64,000 nt of DNA from NCBI RefSeq assembly GCF_900114115.1, contig NZ_FORX01000021.1:1-64000 (forward strand). Reading direction: 5' to 3'. A model generated the notes under the pieces. That model saw only the letters and a list, made by a program, of their open reading frames with translations, was not told where the DNA came from and searched no databases. Below, one piece after another: positions 1 through 9,496 of the stretch. Source of the stretch: Desulfomicrobium apsheronum (GTDB taxonomy: Bacteria; Desulfobacterota; Desulfovibrionia; Desulfovibrionales; Desulfomicrobiaceae). Position numbers and translations under genes: made by a program. Position 1 is the stretch's first letter; every line of letters begins with the position of its first letter.

Positions 1-324
1 CGCGAGCTGGCAAAGCAAAGAACGGAGTTGGTCGAACGAAGTTTCCAGCATGTGCTCGATCGTGGCGGAATGCGGCGAACACACCTTCGGGGACAGGAAA
101 ACGTCCACAAACGATACCTCTTGTGCGTGGCCGGGTTCAATCTCGGCCTGCTGATGCGCCAGTTGATAGGTTTCGGGACCCCGAAGGGGTATTTTTACCT
201 CAATTCAGCGCAAATTGTTATTATTGTTTGGGGACGGATGGTCGTTTCGATGATTTTGGTTGAGATGAAGAGCGAGACTGGCGAAGAATTCGTCGGAACT
301 CAGATTACCGTCGAGCTGTGTTGA
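1..324 (+). pseudogene. Transposase C-terminal fragment (DDE type, IS1182/IS4-like)
   Basis: The frame is open from the window edge to a TGA at 322-324, so the 5' part lies outside the window or is lost. The first ~62 codons read like the end of a DDE transposase: a VERSF segment that would hold the catalytic Glu, followed by GGMRRTHLRG, a basic KRY stretch and GLLMRQLIGFGTPKG. This pattern is typical of IS1182/IS5/IS4-superfamily transposases. Beyond codon ~63 I recognise nothing. No right-end inverted repeat was identified. It could be the end of an intact element or a remnant. It sits beside the AT-rich WD40 gene and T6SS island, which fits a region of gene turnover. Confidence 0.6.
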
Positions 325-335
325 TCATGAATAAA

Positions 336-2402
336 TCAACGGGCTGCTAAAGCCAGCATTGACCCGTTCGAATTGTATGATGTCGAAGTCCATCCATACG
401 GGCCATAGAACGTACGCACGCCCCTTACGCTTTTCTCATCCCAAATCATTATCGTGCCATCCCAACAGGACGAAGCCAGCGATGTCGTGCCCGGACTGAA
501 AGATACTGATGTGACGAAATCGGCATTTCCGCCGAGCACTCGCATGCCTCCTTTAACTACCACGTTCCAAACTTTTATCGTGCCATCCCACAAATTGCCG
601 GAAACCAGCGTCTCCCCATCCGGACTGAAAGCAACTAGGCGGATAATCGTATCGGTATTATCGTAGAGCGTGCGCAGTGCCTCGCCACTTTTCACATCCC
701 AAATTTTAATCGTGTTATCCGAGCCACTTGAAGCCACCGTCGATCCGTCCGGGCTAAAGAAGATCGATATAACTTTGTGGTCACGAGCCTTGAAAGTGCG
801 CAAGATCTCACCGCTTTTCACTTCCCAGACCGCGATCATTTCACTTCCGTCACTCGAAGCCAGCAACGCACCATCTGAACTAAAGGAGAGTGAATTGACA
901 GCAGAAGTATGACTACTAGGTAAGCATAAGACGTCGCCAGTTTTTACATTTCGAATCGTAATTGTACCATCAAAACCGCCCGAAGCCAGCATTGAAGCGT
1001 CCGGGCTGAAAGATGCCGAAGCGATTTCGTTACCATTGCCATGAAATACTTGCATGACCTCGCCGCTTTTCACATCCCAAATCTTCAATGTGTCATCCAT
1101 GTTGCAAGACGCCAACGTCGTTCCGTCCAGACTGAAGGAAACCGAAATCATGCATGAGCCGTGGCCGCCGAAAGTGCGCAAGGCTTCGCCACTCTCCGCA
1201 TCCCAAACCCTTATCGTTTCATTGCAACTGGCAGTAGCTAGCATTGATCCATCCGAACTCAAGGAAACCGCAATGATACCTTCACCATTGTTATCGAGCG
1301 TGTGCGATGCACTACCTCTCTTCATATCCCAGACTTTTACAGAGCCATCATGGCTGCCCGAAGCCATTTTCTTCCCATCCTGACTGAAAGATACAGAAGC
1401 GACGGTATTACCATGGCCACTGAGTTTGTGCATAGCCTCTCCGCTTTTTACATCCCAAAATTTTATCCTACGGTCTTTGCTGGCCGAAACCACCGTCGTA
1501 CCATCCGGGCTGAAGGCCACACAAGCAACATTATGGTCATGACCACTGAACTTGTACAATATTTCGCCGCTTTTCACGTTCCAAATTGTTGTCGTCTTCC
1601 ACCCAGCTGAAGCCAGCGTTGTCCCATTCGGACAAAAGGAGACCGAGTAGACATTATCATTAGGCACTCCATTATAACCACTGAGCGTGTGCACCTTCTC
1701 GCCACTGTTCACATCCCAAATCGTTATTGTTTGATCCTCGCTGCCTGAGGCCAACGTCGATCCGTCCGGACTGAAAGATACAGAGTAGATATATTTATTA
1801 CTATTGAGAGTGCGCACAACTTTTGGATTTTTTACATCCCAAAGCTTTATTGTGTTATCCTTACTACCGGATGCCAGCATCAAACTATCCGACCTGAAAG
1901 ATATTGAAGTAACACTAAAAGTATGACCCTCGAGCGTATGAATCGCCTTAGCACTGTTCAAGTCCCAAAGTATTACCGTATTATCTTCGCTTCCAGAGGC
2001 CAATATTTCCCCGTCCGGACTGAATGCTACAGAAGTGACAGTATCAGAGTGGCCACAAAGCTTTCTTATAATTTCACCACTCTTTACATCCCAAACATTT
2101 ATATTGTTATCATCGCTGCCAGAAACAAGTATCGAGCTATCTTTATTGAAAGCTACTGAAGTGACTCGACCATTATGTCCTTTTAAAGTGCGCAATAGAT
2201 CGCCGTTATGATTATTCCAAATTTTTATTGTATTATCATCACTTCCAGACGCTAACATGAGGCCGTCATGGCTAAATGTTATTGAATTAACACCCGAGCT
2301 ATGACCAATTTGTAAAAAAATTTCTGATTGATTAAACATGCTTTTATACACAATTATAATAAATATTACAGCAAAAGATATAATTAACGTAATTCTAGTC
2401 AT
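336..2402 (-). CDS. Membrane-anchored WD40-repeat beta-propeller protein
   Basis: The product is ~688 aa: a hydrophobic N-terminal segment (about residues 2-18, a single membrane anchor or uncleaved signal) followed by ~15 tandem WD40 repeats of ~42 residues and a partial last one. Each repeat ends in a variant of 'LASGS-DNTIKIWD'. Fifteen to sixteen blades suggest two seven- or eight-bladed propellers acting as a protein-interaction platform. I chose the internal ATG at 2402 because AAGGGG sits 7 bases upstream of it; an in-frame ATG at 2423 has no SD. No kinase, caspase or NTPase domain is attached. The DNA is visibly AT-richer than the rest of the window, suggesting horizontal origin. The partner is unknown; adjacency to the T6SS effector island is suggestive only. 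Confidence 0.85.
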   Translation of the reverse strand: MTRITLIISFAVIFIIIVYKSMFNQSEIFLQIGHSSGVNSITFSHDGLMLASGSDDNTIKIWNNHNGDLLRTLKGHNGRVTSVAFNKDSSILVSGSDDNNINVWDVKSGEIIRKLCGHSDTVTSVAFSPDGEILASGSEDNTVILWDLNSAKAIHTLEGHTFSVTSISFRSDSLMLASGSKDNTIKLWDVKNPKVVRTLNSNKYIYSVSFSPDGSTLASGSEDQTITIWDVNSGEKVHTLSGYNGVPNDNVYSVSFCPNGTTLASAGWKTTTIWNVKSGEILYKFSGHDHNVACVAFSPDGTTVVSASKDRRIKFWDVKSGEAMHKLSGHGNTVASVSFSQDGKKMASGSHDGSVKVWDMKRGSASHTLDNNGEGIIAVSLSSDGSMLATASCNETIRVWDAESGEALRTFGGHGSCMISVSFSLDGTTLASCNMDDTLKIWDVKSGEVMQVFHGNGNEIASASFSPDASMLASGGFDGTITIRNVKTGDVLCLPSSHTSAVNSLSFSSDGALLASSDGSEMIAVWEVKSGEILRTFKARDHKVISIFFSPDGSTVASSGSDNTIKIWDVKSGEALRTLYDNTDTIIRLVAFSPDGETLVSGNLWDGTIKVWNVVVKGGMRVLGGNADFVTSVSFSPGTTSLASSCWDGTIMIWDEKSVRGVRTFYGPYGWTSTSYNSNGSMLALAAR

Positions 2403-2670
2403 ACATTTACCCCTTAAATACATTAAAATAATTTTTTAAAAAAAATTTAAAAACACATAAAAGTTCTAAATATGTAAATTATATAAAAAATATAATAATA
2501 GTTTTTAAAATCAAAATATTGCTGATATTTTGAATTGAACAATGAAATCAAAATGAGTGCATAGATAAATGAAAAAAATAAACATTAGAAACATTATTGA
2601 AAAAGTGACATTTCCTACAGCACCTCCTGCTAGACAATATCCTTGAACGGAAAAATTATTAGAGTTTTCA
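2403..2670. other. Very AT-rich spacer with no recognisable gene
   Basis: The sequence between the WD40 gene and the last effector-module copy is extremely A/T rich with long A and T runs, in sharp contrast to the flanking effector DNA. No SD-led open frame stands out. It probably holds the WD40 gene's promoter (minus strand) and marks the junction where the tandem effector cassette ends. Confidence 0.5.
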
Positions 2671-3146
2671 TCATGAGAAGTTCTCTTGGATCTGGGTGAT
2701 GTCGCTCTCCGAAAAATCTTCGGCCGTAACGTCTCGCTGCAGCGCGACATCGATGAAGCACTGTGCTGAAGAGAAGAGTTCCATGTCTTTATTGAACATG
2801 TGGAAGACGGTCGAGGGCAGTACGATGGAGTAGTCGCCAGGTCCTGGCGCTTTTCGAGCCAGTCCTTCACGTGCAGCAGGATCTTGCCCACATCGAACTC
2901 GAGAACGGTCTTCAAGAGTCCATCCACTGCGTAGTCCTGAGGCTCCTGGTCCAGTTGGCCTCCGTTCAGGCTGCTGATTGGCCCATGGCCGAAGAGTCTG
3001 GGAACGCGCACTCCGACGCCGGCTGAAGCCGGACCCAGCATGGCCGCGCGGAAGCAACGCTTGGTGACCCGCAGGCGTTTGCCGTCGTATCCTATGTTGG
3101 ATTGTGAACTGAGTTCTCGGACAGGAAGGCTGACAGGCAGAAACAT
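2671..3146 (-). pseudogene. Orphan copy 2 of the T6SS effector C-terminal module (frameshifted)
   Basis: The frame starts at ATG 3146, three bases after the upstream Sel1-like gene's stop. It opens MFLPVSLPVREL, then matches the C-terminus of the large effector (KRLRVT-RC--AMLGPASAGVGV, GGQL, LEFDVGKILL). At about 2840-2860 the homology jumps to another frame (YSIVLPSTVFHM, MELF, ending DFSESDITQIQENFS at 2671). One inserted base or two lost bases, plus a short internal deletion relative to the other copies, explain the break. It has no TM segment and no N-terminal MIX-like part. I read it as a displaced, decayed effector tail; a stand-alone decoy or immunity role is possible if the frameshift is a sequencing error. 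Confidence 0.65.
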
Positions 3147-3149
3147 GGC

Positions 3150-4340
3150 TTATTGTTCCTCTCTGATCTTCACGCCCACAGCCGCAAGTTCAGCCCTAAG
3201 CTCCGGCAGAGCCTCTCGGGCCTTGTCGTAGAGAGCCTGCTGGGCCGCTTTTTCCTCGGCTTGCCGGGCCTTGAACTCGTCGTAGGCGATCTTGCTTTCC
3301 TTGAATGCGGCTTCGTATTCGGCCTGGGTCATGCAGGGGGCGAAGTTGATTTTGGGGATGCCTTTGAGGTATTTTTGGGCGTGAAATTCGGCCGCTGCGC
3401 CAGCTTCAGATTTTTTTTTATCTTTCAGATATTCCCCATCAGTCTCCATCCGGGCCATCAATGCCACATAGAAAAAAGCCTTTTTGCAGCCCCGCTCCGT
3501 CACGACATGGGTTCCGAAATCAGTATTCTCTCCGTCCTCCATGATGAGTGATAGCCAGGCGGCTGCATTAGAGTAACCAAACCGCGCAGCCCGGTCCCAA
3601 TAGTACAGGACCATGCGACTAGCTTCCTCCATAGTTCGGTTAGCCCGCACCTTTGCGTAGGTCCGACCGACGAAAGCATTGGCCCAGGCATCCCCCAATT
3701 CCGCGGCGCGCACCGTCCAGTACCACTTTTCTCGTTCCCCTTTTGCGATATAGTCCGGCATGGGGTGATTCAGTTCCTGGCCTGGAGGTGGGGTGAAGTC
3801 GTCCCCCCTGGGAACATGGCCGCTGGCGAAGAGCATGGATTTGCGATTGCCGGCCAGGGCGCTTTTGCGGAAATGCTTCGGGGCGTTCAGGTATACGGGA
3901 TCATGGCTCAGAGGCGGCAAACCGGAGAGCCAGTGCAGGTAGAACACGCCCAGGAGCCAGTGGCCTTCGGCATCACCCAGGTGCCGGATCAGCCACGGCT
4001 CGATGGGGGTGACGTCAATGCCTTCGGAGAACTCCGGGTCCACGTGCGGCAGGACAGAGGCCATGGCCAGAGCGTGGATGTCGCCTTGGAGGCCATTGGT
4101 AAGGAGTCCGGTGAACAGATATTGTTTTTCCGAAGCGTCCATGAATTTTCCGCCAGGACGGAATAGCGACATTTTGTAGGCCGCACGTACGATGCCGACT
4201 TCTGAGGACAGTTCCTCGTCTGTTGGACCGGAAGCTTCTTCATAAAAGAATTTTGCCTCCTCAGCCGCCGTGGGCATGGCAACGGCGGGAAGCATGGCCA
4301 GCCAAAACAGTGTGGAAAATATGCATAATACGTATTTCAT
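3150..4340 (-). CDS. Exported Sel1-like protein, second copy (putative T6SS immunity)
   Basis: Predicted 396 aa with a signal peptide (MKYVLCIF...LPAVAMPTAA, cleavage near residue 20), so it is probably periplasmic. The body has Sel1/TPR-like helical repeats (WLLGVFYLHWL, WTVRAAELGDAWANAFVG, WDRAARFGYSNAAAW) and an Ala/Glu-rich helical C-terminus (KARQAEEKAAQQ). It is a close paralogue of the gene at 4855-6048, and the last ~50 residues are almost identical. Start ATG 4340 is preferred because AAGGTGG lies at good spacing; ATG 4346 is too close to the SD. A periplasmic protein downstream of a membrane-attacking T6SS effector is a reasonable immunity candidate. The role is inferred from position. 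Confidence 0.8.
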   Translation of the reverse strand: MKYVLCIFSTLFWLAMLPAVAMPTAAEEAKFFYEEASGPTDEELSSEVGIVRAAYKMSLFRPGGKFMDASEKQYLFTGLLTNGLQGDIHALAMASVLPHVDPEFSEGIDVTPIEPWLIRHLGDAEGHWLLGVFYLHWLSGLPPLSHDPVYLNAPKHFRKSALAGNRKSMLFASGHVPRGDDFTPPPGQELNHPMPDYIAKGEREKWYWTVRAAELGDAWANAFVGRTYAKVRANRTMEEASRMVLYYWDRAARFGYSNAAAWLSLIMEDGENTDFGTHVVTERGCKKAFFYVALMARMETDGEYLKDKKKSEAGAAAEFHAQKYLKGIPKINFAPCMTQAEYEAAFKESKIAYDEFKARQAEEKAAQQALYDKAREALPELRAELAAVGVKIREEQ

Positions 4341-4361
4341 TTTCATCCCACCTTGCTCGTA

Positions 4362-4851
4362 TTACAAAGCGATGCCGACGATATCTTTCTCGGAAAAGTC
4401 CGGTTCGTTAAGGTCCCTCTGCAGGGTGACCGTCATGGGGGAAGCCTTTTGACTTGGCAAAAAGGTCCATGTCCGCGCTGCACATGTGAAACACTGCGGC
4501 TGATGGCTCGATGGAATAGTGAAGTTTGCGATGGTCGTAAGGGTTGACCACGGGGGTGCCCAGTATGTCTTTGGCTTGCAGCAGGATCTTGCTCACATCG
4601 AATTCCAGCACGCTTTCCAGCATGCCGTCTTTTTCCTGCTCTATGGGCGCCTGCGCGAGTTGGCCTCCGTCCAGGCTGCTGATTGGTCCATGACCGAAGA
4701 GCCTGGGAACGCGCACTCCGACGCCGGCTGAAGCCGGACCCAGCATGGCCGCGCGGAAGCAACGCGTGGTGACCCGCAGGCGTTTGCCATCGAACCCTAT
4801 GTTGGATTGTGAACTGAGTTCTCGGACAGGAAGGCTGACAGGCAGAAACAT
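4362..4851 (-). pseudogene. Orphan copy 1 of the T6SS effector C-terminal module (one-base frameshift)
   Basis: The frame starts at ATG 4851, directly after the stop of the Sel1-like gene above it, and shares the MFLPVSLPVREL leader with orphan copy 2. It matches the last ~150 residues of the 1137-aa effector: KRLRVTTRC, AMLGPASAGVGV, SSLDGGQLAQ, LEFDVSKILLQAKD, AAVFHM, SADMDLF. As sequenced it stops early at 4408 (147 aa). Removing one G from the five-G run at 4437-4441 restores a 162-residue frame ending DFSEKDIVGIAL at 4362, matching the parent's DFSEQDIVSI. The lesion is thus a single homopolymer slip: a real pseudogene, a phase-variable tract or a sequencing error. Confidence 0.65.
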
Positions 4852-4854
4852 GGC

Positions 4855-6048
4855 TTATTGCCCCTCCCCGATTTTCACGCCCACAGCCGCAAGTTCCGCC
4901 CTAAGCTCAGGCAGGGCTTCTCGAGCCTTGTCGTAGAGGGCCTGCTGGGCCGCTTTTTCCTCGGCTTGCCGGGCTTTGAACTCGTCGTAGGCGATCTTGC
5001 TTTCTTTGAGGGCGGCTTCGTATTGGGACTGGGTCATGCAGGGGGCGAAGTTGATTTTGGGGATGCCTTTGAGGAATTTTTTGGCATGAAATTCGGCAGC
5101 TGCGCCAGCTTTAGATTTTTTTTTATCCTTCAGATATCCGCCGTCAGTCTCCATACGAGCCAGCAGCGCCGAATAGAAAAATGCTTTTTTGCAGTCTTGC
5201 TTGGTCACGATCTTTGTCCCGGAATCAGTATTCTCCCCATCGTCCAGAATGAGCGTTAACCACGCGGCTGTATCAGAGAAACCAAACCGAGCCGCCCGGT
5301 CCCAATAGTACAGGACCATGCGGCTGGTCTCCTCCACTGGCCAACCGGGCTGAACATGCGCATACTTGTTGCCGACGAAATAATTTGCCCAGGCATCCCC
5401 CAATTCCGCAGCCCGCACCTTCCAGTACCAGTTCTCCCGGTCGCCTTTAGCGATAAAGTCTGCCATGGGGTGCTCCAGTTCCTGCCCCGGGGGAGGGGTG
5501 AAATCGTCTCCCTTGGGTGCGTAATCGCTGGTGAAGAGCATGGACTTGCGGTTCCCGGCCAGGGCGCTTTTGCGGAAATGATCCGGGGCGTTCATGTACA
5601 CGGGGGCGTGACTCAGGGGCGGCGAGCCGGAGAGCCAGTGCAGGTAGAATACTCCCAGGAGCCAGTGGCCTTCGGCCTCGCCCAGATGACGGATGAGCCA
5701 CGGCCCGATGGGCGAGACGTCATGGCCTGCGGAAAATTCCGGGTCCACGTGCGGCAGGACAGAGGCCATGGCCAGGGCGTGGATGTCCCCCTGGAGGCCC
5801 TTATTGAGGAGTTCATTGAACACGTATTGTTTTTCCGAGGCGTCCATGGACTTCCCGCCAAGACGGAAGAGCGACGTTGTGTAAGCCGCGCGCACAACTA
5901 TGACTTCCGAAGACAGTTCCTTGTCCGTGGGCCCCGAGACAATGACGTCATAGAAATACTTGGCCTCCTCGGCTGGCGTGGCAAAGGCTACAGCCGGGAG
6001 GAGGGCCAGGCTTAATAGCACGGAAACAAGGCATAAATGATGTTTCAT
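4855..6048 (-). CDS. Exported Sel1-like protein, first copy (putative cognate T6SS immunity)
   Basis: Predicted 397 aa with a signal peptide (MKHHLCLVSVLLSLALLPAVAFA). Sel1/TPR-like helical repeats span the middle, and a charged Ala/Glu helix closes the protein. It follows the effector stop by 34 bases on the same strand, the usual place for a cognate immunity gene. ATG 6048 gives a clean signal peptide at the same point as the paralogue; longer in-frame starts (6180) read back into the effector gene. T6SS-linked Sel1-repeat proteins are known next to VasX-type effectors. Neutralising the effector at the periplasmic face of the inner membrane is an inference. Confidence 0.82.
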   Translation of the reverse strand: MKHHLCLVSVLLSLALLPAVAFATPAEEAKYFYDVIVSGPTDKELSSEVIVVRAAYTTSLFRLGGKSMDASEKQYVFNELLNKGLQGDIHALAMASVLPHVDPEFSAGHDVSPIGPWLIRHLGEAEGHWLLGVFYLHWLSGSPPLSHAPVYMNAPDHFRKSALAGNRKSMLFTSDYAPKGDDFTPPPGQELEHPMADFIAKGDRENWYWKVRAAELGDAWANYFVGNKYAHVQPGWPVEETSRMVLYYWDRAARFGFSDTAAWLTLILDDGENTDSGTKIVTKQDCKKAFFYSALLARMETDGGYLKDKKKSKAGAAAEFHAKKFLKGIPKINFAPCMTQSQYEAALKESKIAYDEFKARQAEEKAAQQALYDKAREALPELRAELAAVGVKIGEGQ

Positions 6049-6082
6049 AATTTTGTCCCGCATGGTTGAGATCAAGAGGGTA

Positions 6083-9000
6083 TCAGGCCAGAAGGCTCGC
6101 TTTCGTGATGCTGACGATATCCTGCTCGGAGAAGTCCGGCTCAAGGATGTCTCGTTTCGAAATGACCTGCCAGGTTCCATTGTATTCCGTGAAAAGTTCC
6201 ATGTCCGCGCTGTGCATGTGCAACACCGCAGTTGAGAGTTTCAGGAGATATCGATACCTGCCCCAGTCGACTTCCGCTTTTCTGCCTGTGGGGAGGTGTA
6301 TGGCGTCTTTGGCCTGCAGGAGGATCTTGATTATGTCGAATTCGAGAACGCATTCCAGCATGCCGTCCCGTTCCTGCTCTTCAGGCTCCCGCGCGAGTTG
6401 TCCGCCGTCCAGGCTAAACGTCCCATTCCTGCTCACCCCAACCCCAGCCGAAGCCGGACCGAGCATGGCCAGGCGGATGCAACGCGTGGTGACGCGCAGG
6501 CGCTTGCCTACGACGTCGACGCTGATCTGCGGGCTGAACAGTTCGGTCACTTTTTCGTGCATGTTCTTGAAGAAGTCGAACCAGTCCTCCTCGGCAAAGG
6601 GCGATTTGAGCTTGTGGATGGGGTACGCATCCAGTTTGGCGCCCGTGGCCCAGTAATTGTTCGTGGCGGCCGATTCCAGAACCCCGTCCTGAAGCACCGC
6701 CGCCGCGACGGAGAGAGCGACGACGAGGATGAAGCCTCCCCAGCCCAGGTAGGGCAAGGCAAACAGGGAAGCTGCGGATGCGGCGGTAAAAAGGGCCGCG
6801 TCGTAGTCACGGTCCTTGTACAACTTACAGAAGTCGATGAAGGTCACGATTTGGGCGATACCTATTGTTGTCACCTGGCAGGCGGAAGACGTGAACAGCC
6901 TGACCAGCAAGGTGCTGGTGGAGCGCGCTAACCTGCGGGCCAAGGCCCACTGTATGAGCGCCAGGCTGTCCGTGAATGCGGAAAGGAGATCACGCACAAA
7001 GGGCACGGGGGCCCTGCGAGCAGAGCGCAGTTCCGCGGGCAGGCGGTGAACGGCCATGATCAGGTTGACGGCGCTGAAGACGCCGTCCAGGGCATTGACG
7101 GCTCGACCCAGACGGGTGGTAAAACGGTGGCGGATTTCGGCGCGCTGGAGCGCTGTCTCTGCATTGTACCATCCGATACGGGCCTCACCAACTTCAACAT
7201 CCGCAACCCCATATTGCGCGAAACTCTGCAGCCAACTCAATCTCCTCTTCTCCACCTCGGCCTGCAGGGCCTGTTCCAGCTTTTTCGCGGCCTCCTCGGC
7301 TTCTATGCCTTGCGCCAGACGTTCGCGCAGATCGTCCAGCCGTGTCTGCAGGTCCACAACCTCCCCTACGTGGGCGACGCGCAGGTCCGTAACGCTCATG
7401 GACACGCCCATAGCGCCGCAGTTGATTTGATATTTCTGAATAAAGAGGATGCGTTCGCCGTCGAATTCGATCCTGGCAGCATTATGCTCAGAAACAATAT
7501 CCACCATCGACTTGCCAGTCCCCAAGGGATCGTGCCGGATTTCCACATCCTGTACGGTGACCCACTCCATGTTCTTCTGTGCCTTGGCCAGATCGGCCTC
7601 GGCCGCAAGAACTGCGTCTTCCAAGCCGTACGTGCTCCCGGCCCTGCGTGCGGCATGGTGTTTCTCAATGGTCCTGTTCAGATTGTCCTGGGCCTCGGCC
7701 AGGGCACGCTCGCTTTTCGCAAGCTGCTCACTGCTTTGCGCCAGCCTGCGCTGAGCGTCCCGCTTGAGCTGTTGCGCTGTATCAAATTTCGCCTTTGCCG
7801 CCTCGAATTTTTCCAGCTCCTCCTTCTGGAAGGCTTCCATGGGCACGGCAAGCGCCTCGGTGCCGGTGCTCAGGATGCCTAGGGCCCGCTCCGCGTCGGA
7901 GTCCTCCCTGACTTCCTCAAGGCCTGGTACGGGAGCGTACTCGCTTTTGTTCATCCATGTCTCGGCCAGAAAGAACCCCCGACCCAGAGTGTTGGTCGGC
8001 GCGGCCGCAGGCAGGCCGAGGCGTTTGTTGAAGGCGGAGATGAGCGGCAGAACGCTCTGGAGCGTCTCCTTTTTCTTGGCCCGCTCCGTTAGGTAATGCG
8101 TCAGGCTGGTTAGGATAAGTCCGTATTCGCTGCCGGGCACGCCCCCTTCGCTCACCGTCCGCTGGAACAAGTCCGCAAATGGCGCGCCCTGGGCAAGCAT
8201 GGTATCCAGGGCGGGAAAAATCTGCGGCCTGGATGCGATATTGTGAAAAGCCCCGGCCAGGATGGCCAGGCGGGCCACGGTCAGGGGATCGGCCGGGATT
8301 TCGTCGCTGTCGAAGGCTGTGGCCGGGTCGATGGGTGATGGCGAATTCTGATCGTCGCTCAGGAAGAAATTTTCGAGCTGGAACTGGAAGGAGTAGACGG
8401 GTCTCGTGTCCTGCATGAGGGCCTGCCACGTGCCGGTGATGAGTTTCAGACGGTCTTCCAGGGCGTTGAGCGCTTTCGTGTGTTTCTCTTTGAACGCGTT
8501 GTATGGAGCGAGACTCGAGCTGTTCTTTCTCCCTTCCGACTCCTCATACAGCCTGGTCAGTTCCCCCGAAACGATCATGGGTTCGTGCCAGCGAGCGTAC
8601 AGGGATAAATCCTCCAACCCCGCGCTATACGCCGTAACCATGTCGTAGATCATGCCAACGGGGTCGACCAGGCAGGCCACGTGGGTGTCGTGGTGTGTCG
8701 TGGGCTGGTCGGCATCATCGGAGGACGTGGCCAAGGACTTCTGATAGAAGGGCGTGGCCGAGGCGTCCCAGCGTTGTCGCGCCGAGAGTCTGTCGCACAG
8801 ATCACGCGGCGACCATTCCTTGTCTTTCTCAGGCTGGGGCCGCTCGAAGAGTTTCACTCCCAAATTCTCCTGGCGCAGCCGCAGCAGGCCGCCGGGGTTT
8901 TTGGCGTATTCCTCCACGTGCAGGGGCAGGTCGTCGGCGTGAAAGCAGGTTGAGGATGCTTCATAGGAGTACTGGCGCAGTCCGGGGTTCACCGCCTTGC

Positions 9001-9496
9001 CAAGGGTCACGAGCTGCATCTGCCCGAACGGGTCGGCCGCGAGATTTTTGCGCATTTCCTTCCAGATTTCGCGGGTGCGGTCGTTGGGCCATTCCTCCTC
9101 GGATTCGGGGATGCGGATGAAGAGCATGTAGAACTGCTTTACCTTCCCCGGTACGATGATGGCGTCGTCGGTGCATCCCAGAACGTCCGCATACGTGTTG
9201 CCGACAGCGCTCAACCGGCCGTTTTTCACCCTGTAGACCGCGATCTTGTCTTCGGAGAGCTGCGTGCTCCACGTGGCGAAAATGTACCCGCTGTCCAGGG
9301 TGCGCAAGGTGTAGCGGTGGTTGACGGCAGGCAGCCTCGCGCCCGGCTTGAAGGCCTTCGAAACGTTGTCCGGGATGGTGCAGTCCGTGTGCGTGCACAG
9401 CGCGAAGCGTACGGGGATGACGCGTCTGAACCTGCATTTGAGTATCAGGTCGGGCTTTTCTCTCATGGGGGCGGGTTTTGCGGGAGATTGCGACAT
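6083..9496 (-). CDS. Large T6SS membrane effector, VasX/MIX-like (BTH_I2691-type)
   Basis: This 1137-aa protein is probably delivered on the adjacent VgrG. Its first ~120 residues (CRFRRVIPVRFALCTHTDC, then NHRYTLRTLDSGYIFATW) resemble the MIX-like N-terminus of VasX-type effectors. Residues ~550-620 and ~715-755 are charged coiled-coil. About 845-940 hold hydrophobic helices (e.g. FALPYLGWGGFILVVALSV), consistent with inner-membrane insertion or pore formation. The last ~150 residues form a module (KRLRVTTRC, AMLGPASAGVGV, DFSEQDIVSI) present twice more downstream as orphan fragments. ATG 9496 overlaps the DUF4123 stop by one base (TGATG) and has a GAGGAA SD; the in-frame extension to 9715 is a shadow. 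No enzymatic toxin motif was seen. The pore-forming role is inferred. Confidence 0.82.
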   Translation of the reverse strand: MSQSPAKPAPMREKPDLILKCRFRRVIPVRFALCTHTDCTIPDNVSKAFKPGARLPAVNHRYTLRTLDSGYIFATWSTQLSEDKIAVYRVKNGRLSAVGNTYADVLGCTDDAIIVPGKVKQFYMLFIRIPESEEEWPNDRTREIWKEMRKNLAADPFGQMQLVTLGKAVNPGLRQYSYEASSTCFHADDLPLHVEEYAKNPGGLLRLRQENLGVKLFERPQPEKDKEWSPRDLCDRLSARQRWDASATPFYQKSLATSSDDADQPTTHHDTHVACLVDPVGMIYDMVTAYSAGLEDLSLYARWHEPMIVSGELTRLYEESEGRKNSSSLAPYNAFKEKHTKALNALEDRLKLITGTWQALMQDTRPVYSFQFQLENFFLSDDQNSPSPIDPATAFDSDEIPADPLTVARLAILAGAFHNIASRPQIFPALDTMLAQGAPFADLFQRTVSEGGVPGSEYGLILTSLTHYLTERAKKKETLQSVLPLISAFNKRLGLPAAAPTNTLGRGFFLAETWMNKSEYAPVPGLEEVREDSDAERALGILSTGTEALAVPMEAFQKEELEKFEAAKAKFDTAQQLKRDAQRRLAQSSEQLAKSERALAEAQDNLNRTIEKHHAARRAGSTYGLEDAVLAAEADLAKAQKNMEWVTVQDVEIRHDPLGTGKSMVDIVSEHNAARIEFDGERILFIQKYQINCGAMGVSMSVTDLRVAHVGEVVDLQTRLDDLRERLAQGIEAEEAAKKLEQALQAEVEKRRLSWLQSFAQYGVADVEVGEARIGWYNAETALQRAEIRHRFTTRLGRAVNALDGVFSAVNLIMAVHRLPAELRSARRAPVPFVRDLLSAFTDSLALIQWALARRLARSTSTLLVRLFTSSACQVTTIGIAQIVTFIDFCKLYKDRDYDAALFTAASAASLFALPYLGWGGFILVVALSVAAAVLQDGVLESAATNNYWATGAKLDAYPIHKLKSPFAEEDWFDFFKNMHEKVTELFSPQISVDVVGKRLRVTTRCIRLAMLGPASAGVGVSRNGTFSLDGGQLAREPEEQERDGMLECVLEFDIIKILLQAKDAIHLPTGRKAEVDWGRYRYLLKLSTAVLHMHSADMELFTEYNGTWQVISKRDILEPDFSEQDIVSITKASLLA

